Shown here piece by piece: positions 7,908 to 16,284 of a stretch of DNA of 64,000 nucleotides. A program made the translations under genes and the position numbers. Each line of letters starts with the position of its first letter. The stretch's first letter is position 1. The stretch is from Arthrobacter sp. ISL-95 (GTDB taxonomy: Bacteria > Actinomycetota > Actinomycetes > Actinomycetales > Micrococcaceae): the NCBI RefSeq assembly GCF_018613695.1, contig NZ_JAGGPR010000005.1, positions 865,571 through 929,570 of the forward strand, read 5' to 3'. The notes below the pieces were generated by a model, which saw only the letters and a program-made list of their open reading frames with translations, was not told the origin of the DNA and searched no databases.

Positions 7908-8882
7908 TCAGTGGCTGTTGCGGTAGCCGGTGGGGGAGTTCCCGAAAGCCGCGCGGAAGATGCGGCTGAAATGGGCGGCATCGGTGAACCCCCACCGCGC
8001 CGCGATGGCCGTTACGGGTCGATCGGCCAGCACAGGATCCCTAAGGTCCCGTCGGCACCGTTCGAGTCGCCGTTGCCGGATTGAGGAGGCCACAGTAGTC
8101 CCGATTTCCTGAAAAAGATCGTGCAGGTGCCGCGTGGAAACGTAATGGGCCGCGGCAATGGTTCCGGGCGAGAGTTCGGGATCACCGAGGTTAGCCTCGA
8201 TGTAGTCATGGATGCGCCCCAGCAATAGAAGATGCGGATCCCGGCCTGTCTCGATCAGTTGATCGAGTTCACCGTTGAAAAGTGTGGTGACCAGGTCCAA
8301 AGCGTTGTGGACCAACCGGAGCCCGTTGGTGCCGGAAAGGGCCTCGAGGTTGTCGGCCAGTTTCACCAGGAAGGGGCTGATAAGTTCGCCCAGACCCTCA
8401 TCGCCCGGGATCCGCAAGGCGGTCACGTGTCCCATGGCTTCGGCGGGCAAGTCCAGCAGAACGTGGGGGAACATGAGCACCAAAGTGCGGAAGTCGTCGT
8501 CGAACGTTAGTTGGTACGGGCGGGAGGTGTCGTAGATGGAGAGATCTCCGGGGCGCAGCACGGCCTCGCGGTCGTCCTGAACCAGCCGGCCCGATCCAGA
8601 GAGCTGGATGCTGAGTTTGAAGAATCGCCCTGTGGAATTGGCAATCAGCTCCGGTGTGCGCAGGACAGTGTGCGGTCCGGCGGCAATCTCTACCACGGAG
8701 ATCTGCCCCAGCACGCGTGCACGCATGGTGCCGTGGAAGGTTGAGCCTTGGAAGGGTGAACTGTTGGGGCCCGTTGCCAACAGGGGTACGAACGAGGTGG
8801 AGATTGCCTTGCTCCACTCCTGGAACGACTCCGCCACGATGGTTTCCACGGTTGCGGGGCCCGTATCAGCCGCGACGGTCAT
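7908..8882 (-). CDS. AraC family transcriptional regulator
   Basis: A 324-residue regulator. The N-terminal half is a cupin-like AraC ligand-binding domain (residues about 40-200). The C-terminal 100 residues hold the double helix-turn-helix, with HDYIEANLGDPELSPGTIA and the family ending WGFTDAAHFSRIFRAAFG. The frame stays open far upstream, but the start at 8882 has AAAGGGAG at good spacing and leaves the normal family length. It is convergent with the sulfatase and divergent from the APC permease, which it most likely controls; the effector could be an amine or amino acid, by inference. Confidence 0.87.
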   Translation of the reverse strand: MTVAADTGPATVETIVAESFQEWSKAISTSFVPLLATGPNSSPFQGSTFHGTMRARVLGQISVVEIAAGPHTVLRTPELIANSTGRFFKLSIQLSGSGRLVQDDREAVLRPGDLSIYDTSRPYQLTFDDDFRTLVLMFPHVLLDLPAEAMGHVTALRIPGDEGLGELISPFLVKLADNLEALSGTNGLRLVHNALDLVTTLFNGELDQLIETGRDPHLLLLGRIHDYIEANLGDPELSPGTIAAAHYVSTRHLHDLFQEIGTTVASSIRQRRLERCRRDLRDPVLADRPVTAIAARWGFTDAAHFSRIFRAAFGNSPTGYRNSH

Positions 8883-9117
8883 CAAACTCCCTTTCAATGG
8901 CCCGCGGCGCCGCTGCCACTGGGCGGAAATGCCGGTTTGTGCGGACGTGAGCTTGCCCACGATTCTACACCGGGGGACTGCCCGCGTCCGTGCTTGCGTG
9001 CAGCGACAAATACCCTGCCGTGTGAGACAAGTCACGCAGGGCCCCTCCGGTGGAAGATTGCGGAATGACAGACACCGTGCCGCGCAATCTCCCGCGGCAC
9101 CGAGGCAGGAGCACACT

Positions 9118-10593
9118 ATGAGCGTGGACAACCCCGTCAAGGGCAGGGCCGCCGGAGCCGTGGGCACCAAGAGGCGGCTCGGCGTACCGGCAGTAACCTT
9201 CATGATTATCGCGGCCTCGGCGCCGCTGACCGTGCTCGCGGGCGGCGTAACCACCACTTTCGCGGTCACCGGTGTTACCGGCGTGCCGCTGTCCTTTCTG
9301 ATCTTGGGTGCAATCCTGGCGCTTTTCGCCGTGGGGTACGCCGCGATGAGCCGATACGTCACCAACGCAGGGGCGTTCTACGCATACATTGCGCAGGGCA
9401 TCTCAAGACCGGCCGGCGTGGGAGCATCACTGATCGCCCTCATGGCCTACAACCTGATGCAAGTAGGCATTTACGGGTTGTTCGGCTTCACCGTCTCATC
9501 ACTACTGTCCGCGCGGCTTGGCGTCAGCGTTCCTTGGTGGATTCCCGTGCTGGTGTGCATCGCAATCGTCGGGTGGCTGGGGGTAAACAGGGTGGACCTG
9601 TCCGCCAAGGTGCTGGGCGTTCTGGTGGCCCTGGAGTTCCTGGTGGTCATTGTGTACGACGTCATCAGCCTCGTTGTGGCTCCCGAAGGCATCAGCGCAG
9701 CAACTTTCAGCCCCGAAAACCTGTTCGTTCCCGGCATCGGAGCTGTCCTTTCCTTCGGCATCGCCGCTTTCATGGGATTTGAATCCGCCGCCATTTACGG
9801 TGAAGAGTCCAAGGACCCCAAACGCACCGTAGCCCGGGCCACCTTCGCTGCCGTAGCCATCATCGCTGTCTTCTACGCAGTCTCTGCCTGGGCCATGACT
9901 GTAGGAACGGGGCCGTCCGGCGTGATCGAGGCGGCCACCACCAGCGGCCCGGACATGATCTTCGCCTTCCTGGGCACTCACGGCGATGTACTGCTCAGCG
10001 ACATTGCCCAGATCCTCTTTGTCACCAGCCTCTTCGCCGCACTCGTCAGCTTCCACAACGCAGTAGCCCGCTATTTCTTCTCCCTCGGCCGCGAGCGTGT
10101 CCTGCCGTCGGCGCTGGCCAGGGTGCGGACCGAAAGCAGGGCGCCCTTCGCCGGTTCGCTGGCGCAGACGGTGATCGCCGTCGTCGTAACCATCGCCTTC
10201 GCCATTGCCGGCACCGGCTCGGAACTGGGCGAGCTGTACCCCGTCCTGACCATGTTCACCTGGCTCACCAACAGCGGCGCCATGGGCCTAGTTCTGCTGA
10301 TGACCGTAGTGTCGGTGGCTGTGATCGGCTTCTTCCGCCGGCAGCAGCACGGGGCCAGCCTGTGGGTCAGAGTGATCGCTCCCGGCCTGGGGTTGGTGCT
10401 TCTGGCCATCGTCTTTGTGCTCATCGTGACTAACTTCAATGTCTTGCTGGGACAAACCGAATCAACGGCCGCTACGTTTGTCCTGCCGATGCTGGTGCTG
10501 CTGCCCGGAGTTGTTGGTGTCATCTGGGGCTTGCGTCTACGGCGCTCGCAGCCTGCCTTGTACGCGCGGATCGGCCATGGGGCGGACGACTGA
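9118..10593 (+). CDS. APC superfamily amino acid/polyamine permease
   Basis: A 491-residue membrane protein with about 12 hydrophobic segments. The first membrane segment VTFMIIAASAPLTVLAG and the later GIAAFMGFESAAIYGEE match APC permeases, where the Phe-Glu containing helix helps bind substrate. The frame is open for 500 bases upstream, but ATG 9118 has AGGAG at 6 bases and starts the usual short polar N-terminus. It is divergent from the AraC regulator, with about 235 bases between starts, and is followed by a clear terminator, so it is a single-gene unit. The substrate could be an amino acid or amine. Confidence 0.88.
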   Translation: MSVDNPVKGRAAGAVGTKRRLGVPAVTFMIIAASAPLTVLAGGVTTTFAVTGVTGVPLSFLILGAILALFAVGYAAMSRYVTNAGAFYAYIAQGISRPAGVGASLIALMAYNLMQVGIYGLFGFTVSSLLSARLGVSVPWWIPVLVCIAIVGWLGVNRVDLSAKVLGVLVALEFLVVIVYDVISLVVAPEGISAATFSPENLFVPGIGAVLSFGIAAFMGFESAAIYGEESKDPKRTVARATFAAVAIIAVFYAVSAWAMTVGTGPSGVIEAATTSGPDMIFAFLGTHGDVLLSDIAQILFVTSLFAALVSFHNAVARYFFSLGRERVLPSALARVRTESRAPFAGSLAQTVIAVVVTIAFAIAGTGSELGELYPVLTMFTWLTNSGAMGLVLLMTVVSVAVIGFFRRQQHGASLWVRVIAPGLGLVLLAIVFVLIVTNFNVLLGQTESTAATFVLPMLVLLPGVVGVIWGLRLRRSQPALYARIGHGADD

Positions 10594-10612
10594 GAACCAT
10601 CGCAATCCAGCG

Positions 10613-10660
10613 GGAAGCCCCGGCGAGTGTTCCTCTCGCCGGGGCTTCCTTGTCTTCCTC
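10613..10660 (+). terminator. Rho-independent terminator after the APC permease
   Basis: A perfect 15-bp stem (10613-10627 with 10635-10649) has a 7-base loop TGTTCCT and is followed by TTGTCTTCC. It lies 20 bases after the permease stop and before the convergent moaF-like gene. Confidence 0.85.
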
Positions 10661-10683
10661 CGTTGAGGTTCTGTCCCGGTGGA

Positions 10684-11484
10684 CTACAACCCGGTAGCCG
10701 GGTCGAGGTCCGGGTTGTGCCGGCTGATGCTGATCAGGCGGCCGTGCGCACCAAAGGTGAAGTGCACGGGTTCCGTGCCTGCCTCATCCCACCCGAAGAG
10801 GCTGCCGTGGGACCTGATGGCGTGGGGGTCACGGTGGTCGGCAATGGTAACCGAGCCGCACGGTATGACTTTCTCGCGCCAAGTGAACACGAAAATTCCA
10901 GGGCGGACCTGAAGGACGGTGTTGGAATCCGTGTCTGCCAATCCGCGCTCCGGGCCTGCCAAGCACTGCCATGTGTACCAGGTGGGGCTGAGGTAGATGT
11001 GTTCATAAGCGTGGGATTCGCTGTACACCCATTCAACGCGGCGGCCAACGAGTGCGTTGCTTTCTGAAATGGCCATCCCCGTGGTGTGGTGACCGTCGAG
11101 CGTCCCTGCCCGGAAATCGTGGTGGACGGCGACGCTGGAGGCTGTTGCCCTGCCCAGTGCGGCGCCAATATAGAGCGCCCTGCCGTGCAGCAGGTCCAAA
11201 ACCAGGGAAACAGCGAGTTGTGGATCCTGCTGACTCTGCCACTGGGCGTAGTACAGTTCCTCGGCTACCAGGAACACCTCATAGGGGGCGGTTCCTGAAT
11301 GACCGGCCGCAGCCCATTGGACTCCTTCGTCGTCGAAGCTGAATGCCATGGGGCCGCCGTCATTGCGGAGGGAGAACTGTTTTCCTGCCAGGTCTTGCAC
11401 AGTGGGGGCTTTGTTGGCGTCGAAGCCGGGGGCCAGGCCGTCCAGTGGCAGCCAGTTGGAGGTGTCGAGGAGATTCAGGCTCAT
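10684..11484 (-). CDS. MoaF-like protein
   Basis: A 266-residue soluble protein resembling MoaF: an N-terminal lipocalin-like domain (LDTSNWLPLDGLAPGFDANK and later FSLRNDGGPMAFSFDD) and a C-terminal half with YLSPTWYTWQCLAGPERGL and IFVFTWREKVIPCGSV. The name comes from the monoamine-regulated moa operon of Klebsiella, and a molybdopterin role is not established. The start ATG 11484 has AGAAGG upstream. It sits downstream of an IclR regulator in the same direction, with a perfect hairpin in between, and may serve a small aromatic or amine catabolic regulon together with the divergent MHS transporter. The molecular function is not known. Confidence 0.7.
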   Translation of the reverse strand: MSLNLLDTSNWLPLDGLAPGFDANKAPTVQDLAGKQFSLRNDGGPMAFSFDDEGVQWAAAGHSGTAPYEVFLVAEELYYAQWQSQQDPQLAVSLVLDLLHGRALYIGAALGRATASSVAVHHDFRAGTLDGHHTTGMAISESNALVGRRVEWVYSESHAYEHIYLSPTWYTWQCLAGPERGLADTDSNTVLQVRPGIFVFTWREKVIPCGSVTIADHRDPHAIRSHGSLFGWDEAGTEPVHFTFGAHGRLISISRHNPDLDPATGL

Positions 11485-11499
11485 GGGTTCCTTCTCGGG

Positions 11500-11542
11500 C
11501 TCGAATGAAGGACCGGACGACATGTCCGGTCCTTCATTCGAG
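11500..11542. promoter_or_regulatory. Perfect 19-bp inverted repeat between the IclR and moaF-like genes
   Basis: The arms 11500-11518 and 11524-11542 are perfectly complementary over 19 bp with the 5-base loop GACAT. The hairpin ends 15 bases before the moaF-like start and just before its ribosome site. It has no T-run on either side, so it is not a standard terminator. It may be an operator or an RNA structure limiting read-through or translation. Confidence 0.8.
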
Positions 11543-11623
11543 TATTCGCTTCGCCGCGGCCATCGTCTTGTGCTGTGGGGCACGCCACTTGACCTGCAAA
11601 GAATGGTTTGGCCGAGGAAAAGT

Positions 11624-12361
11624 TCAGGCCAGTTGGCTTTCGATCCGGGCAGCACTGGCGGCGAGCGCTTTGCCGACGGCGTCGGCGTCTTGATCCAAGC
11701 GGATGTAGACGACGGCGATCGCTGCCGGCCGTCCTCCCGGGACCTTGATGGGGGCGGCGATGGAGGACAGCCCGGCGATGACTTCGTCGTGGCTGGTTGC
11801 ATAGCCGAGGCGGCGGGCTTCGTGCGCTTCGGCGCGGTAGGGGTTCGGGGCCCCAACCTGCTGCCATCGCTCCTCGGTCATGGTTGATTGGATGGCGATC
11901 CCAGGGGCGCCGGTGGCGATGGGGTGGCGGTTGCCGGGGTGCTGGGCCAGGGCTGCGCCGGAGTGTCGTGGTTCAACGGTGACCAGGTTGACGCATTCCT
12001 GATGGTCCCAGACCGCGACGAAAGCTGTCATGTGCAGGGTGTTTGCCAGCTGGGTGAGTTCTGGCAGTGCGGCCGTTTGCAGGCTTCGTGACACACCACG
12101 GGCCAGGACCGAGAGTCCCGGGCCGGGTTGAACGCGTCCGGAGTCGTCGCGCACCAGCAGTGAGTGGTCCTCGAGTGTCCGCAGTATTCTGTAGGCCACG
12201 GAGCGGTGGACGCCCAGGGCTTCGGTGAGTTCGGCGATGCTGAGGGGCCGTTCGGCTGCCGCGAGAATCTCCAGCGCGCGGATTCCGCGTGAGAGGGTTT
12301 GCGACGGCGGAACCTGGGTTGGTGATTCCGGTGGGCCCTTGACGTCGCTGCGGGGATTCAT
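11624..12361 (-). CDS. IclR family transcriptional regulator
   Basis: A 245-residue IclR-type regulator: an N-terminal winged helix (SRGIRALEILAAAERPLSIAEL, then GVHRSVAYRILRTLEDHSLL) and a C-terminal GAF-like effector domain, with GIAIQSTM and RRLGYATSHDEVIAGLSSIAAPI as conserved parts. The frame permits starts at 12412 and 12370; ATG 12361 is chosen because TAGAAT lies 7 bases before it, which suggests a leaderless transcript, and it leaves the usual short tail before the HTH. It is divergent from the MHS transporter and probably controls that gene and the moaF-like gene downstream. Confidence 0.85.
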   Translation of the reverse strand: MNPRSDVKGPPESPTQVPPSQTLSRGIRALEILAAAERPLSIAELTEALGVHRSVAYRILRTLEDHSLLVRDDSGRVQPGPGLSVLARGVSRSLQTAALPELTQLANTLHMTAFVAVWDHQECVNLVTVEPRHSGAALAQHPGNRHPIATGAPGIAIQSTMTEERWQQVGAPNPYRAEAHEARRLGYATSHDEVIAGLSSIAAPIKVPGGRPAAIAVVYIRLDQDADAVGKALAASAARIESQLA

Positions 12362-12368
12362 GCGAACC

Positions 12369-12374
12369 ATTCTA
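12369..12374 (-). promoter_or_regulatory. -10 box of the IclR gene (leaderless)
   Basis: TAGAAT on the minus strand is followed after 7 bases by ATG 12361. No ribosome site lies in between. The spacing places the transcript start at or next to the start codon. Confidence 0.5.
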
Positions 12375-12431
12375 TGGTGGCCCACACCGCAGGGGTCTGT
12401 GCTTTGGCTCACAGGTTGTAGTATTCTTTCC

Positions 12432-12453
12432 TAACTGACCGTTCTGTCGGTTA
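12432..12453. promoter_or_regulatory. Candidate IclR operator
   Basis: TAACTGAC (12432-12439) and GTCGGTTA (12446-12453) form an 8-bp inverted repeat with one mismatch and a 6-base centre. It lies between the divergent IclR and MHS transporter genes. Binding by the IclR protein is inference. Confidence 0.4.
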
Positions 12454-12500
12454 ATGCAAGTCACGTGCCGAGCAGTCACCCTCACCCCAATGGAGTTCCA

Positions 12501-13835
12501 ATGACCGCAACTTCCACCGTCGACTCCCCGTCAGGACCCAGCAGCAAGCGCGAAGAGCGCAGGGTACTGGCCGGGACGTTGGTGGGCACCACCATTGAGT
12601 GGTACGACTTCTTCATCTTCGCCCAGCTGACGGCTACGCTGTTGGCCCCGTTGTTCTTGTCTCCGTTGGAGAAGTCCAACCCGGGTGTCGCGCAGCTCCT
12701 GTCCTTTGCCACGATCGGCATCAGTTTCCTCTTCCGGCCCCTCGGAGCATTCGTGGCCGGTCACCTTGGCGACAGGATGGGCCGTAAGGCAGTTCTTGTC
12801 ATGACCTTGGTCATGATGGGCGCAGCCACCGCATTGATCGGCGTTCTTCCGACCTACGATTCAATCGGTCTCTGGGCCCCGGTGCTGCTGATCTTCCTTC
12901 GCGTTGCCCAGGGCTTTTCCGCCGGTGGTGAGTGGGGCGGCGCGGCCCTGATGGCGGTAGAGCACGCTCCCATCAAGAAGCGCGGCCTCTTCGGTGCCTA
13001 CCCGCAGATCGGTGTGCCCATCGGCATGATCCTGGCAACCGGCCTGCTCTTCTTCCTGCAGTCGGGAATGTCGAAGGAAGACTTTGCAGCTTGGGGCTGG
13101 CGTGTGCCGTTCCTGTTGTCGGTGGTCCTTATTGTGGTGGGCTACGTGATTCGCCGCGCTGTTGGTGAAAGCCCCGTCTTCAAGGAACTTGCCCAGCGCA
13201 AGGCCGAAAGCAAGGCACCTCTTGGGGAGCTCTTCCGCAAGAACAAAAAGGAAGTAGTTCTTGCTGCGTTGATCTTCATTGCCAACAACGCCGCCGGCTA
13301 CCTGCTGATCGCCTTCTTCATCTCCTACGCCACCAAGACCCTGAAGATGCCCACCCCGCAAGTATTGCTTGCCACCACCGTGGCGTCCTTCGGCTGGCTC
13401 GTCTTCACCATGGTGGGCGGCTGGTTGTCGGACAAGATTGGCCGCGTGAAGACGTTCCTGATCGGTTACGGCTTGGTCTTTGCCTGGATGATTCCCATGT
13501 TCATCCTGATCGATTCCAAGGACATCGTCCTTTACGGCACTGCGCTGTTCGTCCTCACCATCGGCCTGGGACTCTCCTACGGTCCCATGTCCGCCATGTA
13601 CGCCGAGATGTTCCCGGCGCAGGTCCGCTACTCCGGAATCTCCATCGGGTACGCCCTGGGCGCCATCCTGGGTGGCGCCTTCGCTCCGCTCATTGCCCAA
13701 GCCCTGCTGGACACCACCAAATGGTCCGGCTCGGTGGGCATCTACATCATGGTTCTCTGTGTCATCTCCGCAATTGGCGTGATTCTGGCCAAGGAGACCC
13801 GTGGCCGTCCGCTGGGATACAGCGTCCACCACTAG
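12501..13835 (+). CDS. MFS transporter, metabolite:H+ symporter (MHS) family
   Basis: A 444-residue carrier with about 12 membrane segments. The family opening GTLVGTTIEWYDFFIF is seen near residue 25, followed by the loop GHLGDRMGRKAVLV between segments 2 and 3, GGEWGGAAL, and later GGWLSDKIGRVK. The MHS family moves organic acids, betaines or aromatic acids with protons. An upstream GTG (12465) is possible, but ATG 12501 has GGAG at 5 bases. It is divergent from the IclR gene and ends at a terminator, so it forms a single-gene unit likely under IclR control. Confidence 0.88.
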   Translation: MTATSTVDSPSGPSSKREERRVLAGTLVGTTIEWYDFFIFAQLTATLLAPLFLSPLEKSNPGVAQLLSFATIGISFLFRPLGAFVAGHLGDRMGRKAVLVMTLVMMGAATALIGVLPTYDSIGLWAPVLLIFLRVAQGFSAGGEWGGAALMAVEHAPIKKRGLFGAYPQIGVPIGMILATGLLFFLQSGMSKEDFAAWGWRVPFLLSVVLIVVGYVIRRAVGESPVFKELAQRKAESKAPLGELFRKNKKEVVLAALIFIANNAAGYLLIAFFISYATKTLKMPTPQVLLATTVASFGWLVFTMVGGWLSDKIGRVKTFLIGYGLVFAWMIPMFILIDSKDIVLYGTALFVLTIGLGLSYGPMSAMYAEMFPAQVRYSGISIGYALGAILGGAFAPLIAQALLDTTKWSGSVGIYIMVLCVISAIGVILAKETRGRPLGYSVHH

Positions 13836-13871
13836 AAATCCACCGCTGGAAGCAGAAACAGGCTAGATAGG

Positions 13872-13910
13872 AGACGGGTGCGGTCCATGGCGACCGCATC
13901 CGTCTTTTCT
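13872..13910 (+). terminator. Terminator after the MHS transporter
   Basis: A 14-bp stem (13872-13885 with 13892-13905, one G-T pair) with loop CATGGC is followed by TTTCT. It lies 36 bases after the transporter stop. Confidence 0.75.
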
Positions 13911-13928
13911 GCGCCTAAGAGCCAGTGC

Positions 13929-14591
13929 TTACTTGCGCCCGCCGGCCCCGGCGCTTTCCAGTTGGCCTACGACGTCGGCGTCGGACAACTGCTCGAAGCG
14001 TTCGTAGAACGCGCCAACAGCATGGAACTTGCCGGGCGTGTGCAGGGCCATCACGAAGTCGCAGACCCGGGCCAGGGACGTTGAGGCTTCCAAGGACGCC
14101 ACCGGCACCGCGGCGACCACAGTGGCGGCGCCGCCGGCCCGTACCGCCTCTACGGCTGCCCGCATGGTAGCCCCGGTAGCCAGACCGTCGTCGGCCAGCA
14201 CCACTGTCTTTCCGCGAAGATCGTGCTCGATGCCAGGGTAACTTTGGGCGCGGCGGATCAGTTCGGAACGTTCGCGGGCTTCCACGGCATCCAAATTGGA
14301 CTGGGAGATTCCGTGGGCGAGAACGAGTTCTTTCAGGGGCCTGTTGACCATCCGTAGGACGTCGCCCTGCGACCATGCCAGTGCTCCGAAAGCGGTCTCG
14401 TCGCGGCCGGGGATGCCCAGCTTGCGGACCAGCACGGCACCTAACGGCAGGTACAACTCTGCAGCTGCTGCAGCCGCAACCGGGACTCCGCCACGGGCCA
14501 GGCCCAAGACGATGGTGTCAGGCCGTTCCCTCAGCTGGGGGAGTCCTTCAGCCAGGCGTCGACCGGCTTCCGCACGGTCCTTGAAACGCAT
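13929..14591 (-). CDS. Phosphoribosyltransferase family protein
   Basis: A 220-residue protein with the phosphoribosyl pyrophosphate-binding loop VVLADDGLATGATM around residue 130 (Asp-Asp followed by Gly-Ala-Thr-Gly). The N-terminal part contains VLGLARGGVPVAA, and the protein resembles the uncharacterised PRTase-like proteins often annotated as predicted phosphoribosyltransferases. ATG 14591 has GGAG 9 bases upstream; an in-frame ATG 14597 lies too close to that site. A TAGGCT box (14632-14637 on the minus strand) may be the -10. It is divergent from a MarR-like gene. The nucleobase or other acceptor is unknown. Confidence 0.8.
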   Translation of the reverse strand: MRFKDRAEAGRRLAEGLPQLRERPDTIVLGLARGGVPVAAAAAAELYLPLGAVLVRKLGIPGRDETAFGALAWSQGDVLRMVNRPLKELVLAHGISQSNLDAVEARERSELIRRAQSYPGIEHDLRGKTVVLADDGLATGATMRAAVEAVRAGGAATVVAAVPVASLEASTSLARVCDFVMALHTPGKFHAVGAFYERFEQLSDADVVGQLESAGAGGRK

Positions 14592-14683
14592 GCCCATCTG
14601 CTCCACTTCCACGTAATTCGTTGCATGTCCAAGCCTACAGTCCACACCTTGCCCGGTGACGCCCCCGCTGAAAGCATGGCCTT

Positions 14684-15097
14684 GTGAACAAGCCCATCGG
14701 ATATTGGATCAAGAGGCTCGACGCCGCGCTGGAAGTCCAGCTGGACGCCACCCTGGCCCGGATCAAGCTCACCCGGCGCCAATGGCACACCTTGGGTGCC
14801 CTTTCGGAGGGTTCCATGCTGCCTGATCAGCTGGAGGATGTCCTCCAGCCGCTGTGGGGTGGCGATACCCGGCTGCGTGAGCGGCAACTCGCTGCCTTGG
14901 TAGGGCATGGACTGATCACCATGATCGACCACAGGTTGGCACTGAGCGAACGTGGTCGGGAAAAATATCACGAGGCACAACGGCTGGTGGAAGAAGCGCG
15001 CCAGGACTTGTCCATGGGCATAGGCATAGACGAGTACGCCATGGCGCTGAGCGTGCTGGAGCGCATGAGCCTTAACGCCGAGCGGCTGGCCCGCTGA
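14684..15097 (+). CDS. MarR-like winged helix protein
   Basis: A 137-residue protein starting at GTG 14684. It has a helical opening, a segment TRRQWHTLGALSEGSML and a wing-like region (HGLITMIDHRLALSERGREKYHEA), the layout of MarR-like regulators, though the recognition helix is divergent. No convincing ribosome site is seen; a TACAGT box 43 bases upstream is a possible -10. It is divergent from the phosphoribosyltransferase gene and convergent with the alpha/beta hydrolase. Its target is unknown. Confidence 0.65.
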   Translation: MNKPIGYWIKRLDAALEVQLDATLARIKLTRRQWHTLGALSEGSMLPDQLEDVLQPLWGGDTRLRERQLAALVGHGLITMIDHRLALSERGREKYHEAQRLVEEARQDLSMGIGIDEYAMALSVLERMSLNAERLAR

Positions 15098-15122
15098 GAA
15101 CTTCAGGCCAGCCTGCCGGGAA

Positions 15123-15953
15123 CTACACCCCGAGGAACTGAACGGCGGCTTCCTTGAACGCCCGGCTTGTTATCACGTTGTTGTGAGTCCGTCCCGGGAT
15201 AACCAAGGTCTCCACCATGCCGCCACGTTTGCCCGCAAGGGAGGCCAGTTCCGGCATGGTGGTTGCCCGTTCGTCTTTCTCGCCGGCTACCAGCAACAAG
15301 GGCATATGCGGGGCGGCCTCGCCGGGATCGAATGGTTCGCCCTTGATGGCCTCGATGAGCGACAACATAGCGAACAGGTTGTTGCTGGGGAGCATCTGGG
15401 CCATCTTCAGCAGACCTGCCGTTGACGCGTCCTCGATGGGCGTGCCGTCGGCCAAGTGCCGCTGGGCGGCGATGAGGTCGAAAGCCGCCAGGGGATCAGC
15501 CGAACTCGGGCCGCCCAGGACGATGCGGTGAACCAGGTCCGGCTGCGTGGCACCGAATTCCCACGCCAGCCGCGAACCGAGCGAGTACCCAATGACATCC
15601 AGTCCCGTGGACGGGTCGCCGTCGCGCAGGGGCCGGGCTCCGGCGTCGGTCACTATTTGGAGAAGGTCGGCGCGGATGCGGCTGGGAGTGTACGAATCCT
15701 GGTCCTCAGGGGAGTGGCTCCGGCCGTGGCCTGGGAGGTCAACGGTGATTACCCGGCGTCGTGCATCCTGCAGTGTGGTGATCCAGCCGCTGTCCACCCA
15801 GTTCAGTTTCGTTGAGGAAGAAAAGCCATGAATCAGCAGGACGGGGCGCAGTCCGGCGTCGGTGCCGGGCTCATGGACTTCCACGAACAGCCCGGGGTCC
15901 GTTCCCTCTACTGTGTGCCTGTGCTGTTCCATGGTGTGCCTGCCGGTCATCAT
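15123..15953 (-). CDS. Alpha/beta hydrolase, possibly the split catalytic half of an AcoC-type E2
   Basis: A 276-residue alpha/beta hydrolase: oxyanion region VLLIHGFSSS, VDLPGHGRS, nucleophile elbow GYSLGS with Ser124, and a late histidine in PGRTHNN. The start follows the lipoyl-protein stop by one base (TGACATG) with GAGGA upstream, so it is the last gene of the dehydrogenase operon; a start 12 bases earlier is possible. In acetoin dehydrogenase E2 proteins such as AcoC, a lipoyl domain is fused to an alpha/beta hydrolase-type domain. The lipoyl protein and this protein (109 plus 276 residues) together match that length, so a split E2 is a reasonable reading. An unrelated esterase is the alternative. 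Confidence 0.7.
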   Translation of the reverse strand: MMTGRHTMEQHRHTVEGTDPGLFVEVHEPGTDAGLRPVLLIHGFSSSTKLNWVDSGWITTLQDARRRVITVDLPGHGRSHSPEDQDSYTPSRIRADLLQIVTDAGARPLRDGDPSTGLDVIGYSLGSRLAWEFGATQPDLVHRIVLGGPSSADPLAAFDLIAAQRHLADGTPIEDASTAGLLKMAQMLPSNNLFAMLSLIEAIKGEPFDPGEAAPHMPLLLVAGEKDERATTMPELASLAGKRGGMVETLVIPGRTHNNVITSRAFKEAAVQFLGV

Positions 15954-15954
15954 G

Positions 15955-16284
15955 TCAGTCCTCATCGAGTACGGCGCTCAGGCGGACCCGGCGCTTGGGG
16001 GCTTCGTCCTTCGGAACAGTGCCCACGATCCCGGCGGTGTCATCCGGAACCTCGAACACGATCAGCGGCTCGCCAACGTTGATCGTCTCACCGGGCGCTC
16101 CGTGAATACGCACCACTTTACCCGCCTGCGGGCTGGGCAATTCCAGGGCTGACTTGGTGGTTTCGAGTTCCACGATCGGCTGATTGCGTTCCACCTGCTG
16201 ACCGGGCTCCACCAGCCAGTCCAGCACGGTTGCTTCAATAAGGCCCTCGCCGAGATCGGGAAGCGGGAAGGAAATTTCAGCCAC
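15955..16284 (-). CDS. Stand-alone lipoyl-domain protein (truncated E2 of a 2-oxoacid dehydrogenase)
   Basis: A 109-residue protein starting at GTG 16284 with GGAG 8 bases upstream, overlapping the E1 beta stop by 8 bases. Residues 1-80 are a biotinyl/lipoyl domain: PLPDLGEGLIE at the front and the lipoylation site ETTKSALE, with Lys44. The last 25 residues are a charged tail (PKDEAPKRRVRL). No E3-binding domain and no acyltransferase core with a HxxxD motif follows, unlike ordinary E2 proteins of 400-600 residues. It must therefore pass its acyl group to another protein, possibly the adjacent alpha/beta hydrolase or an E2 core encoded elsewhere. Confidence 0.85.
   Translation of the reverse strand: MAEISFPLPDLGEGLIEATVLDWLVEPGQQVERNQPIVELETTKSALELPSPQAGKVVRIHGAPGETINVGEPLIVFEVPDDTAGIVGTVPKDEAPKRRVRLSAVLDED

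Noticed and set aside
8883..9365. N-terminal extension of the AraC protein
   Set aside because: The frame stays open to 9365, but that part overlaps the divergent APC permease coding region; the start at 8882 has a good ribosome site and gives the normal length.
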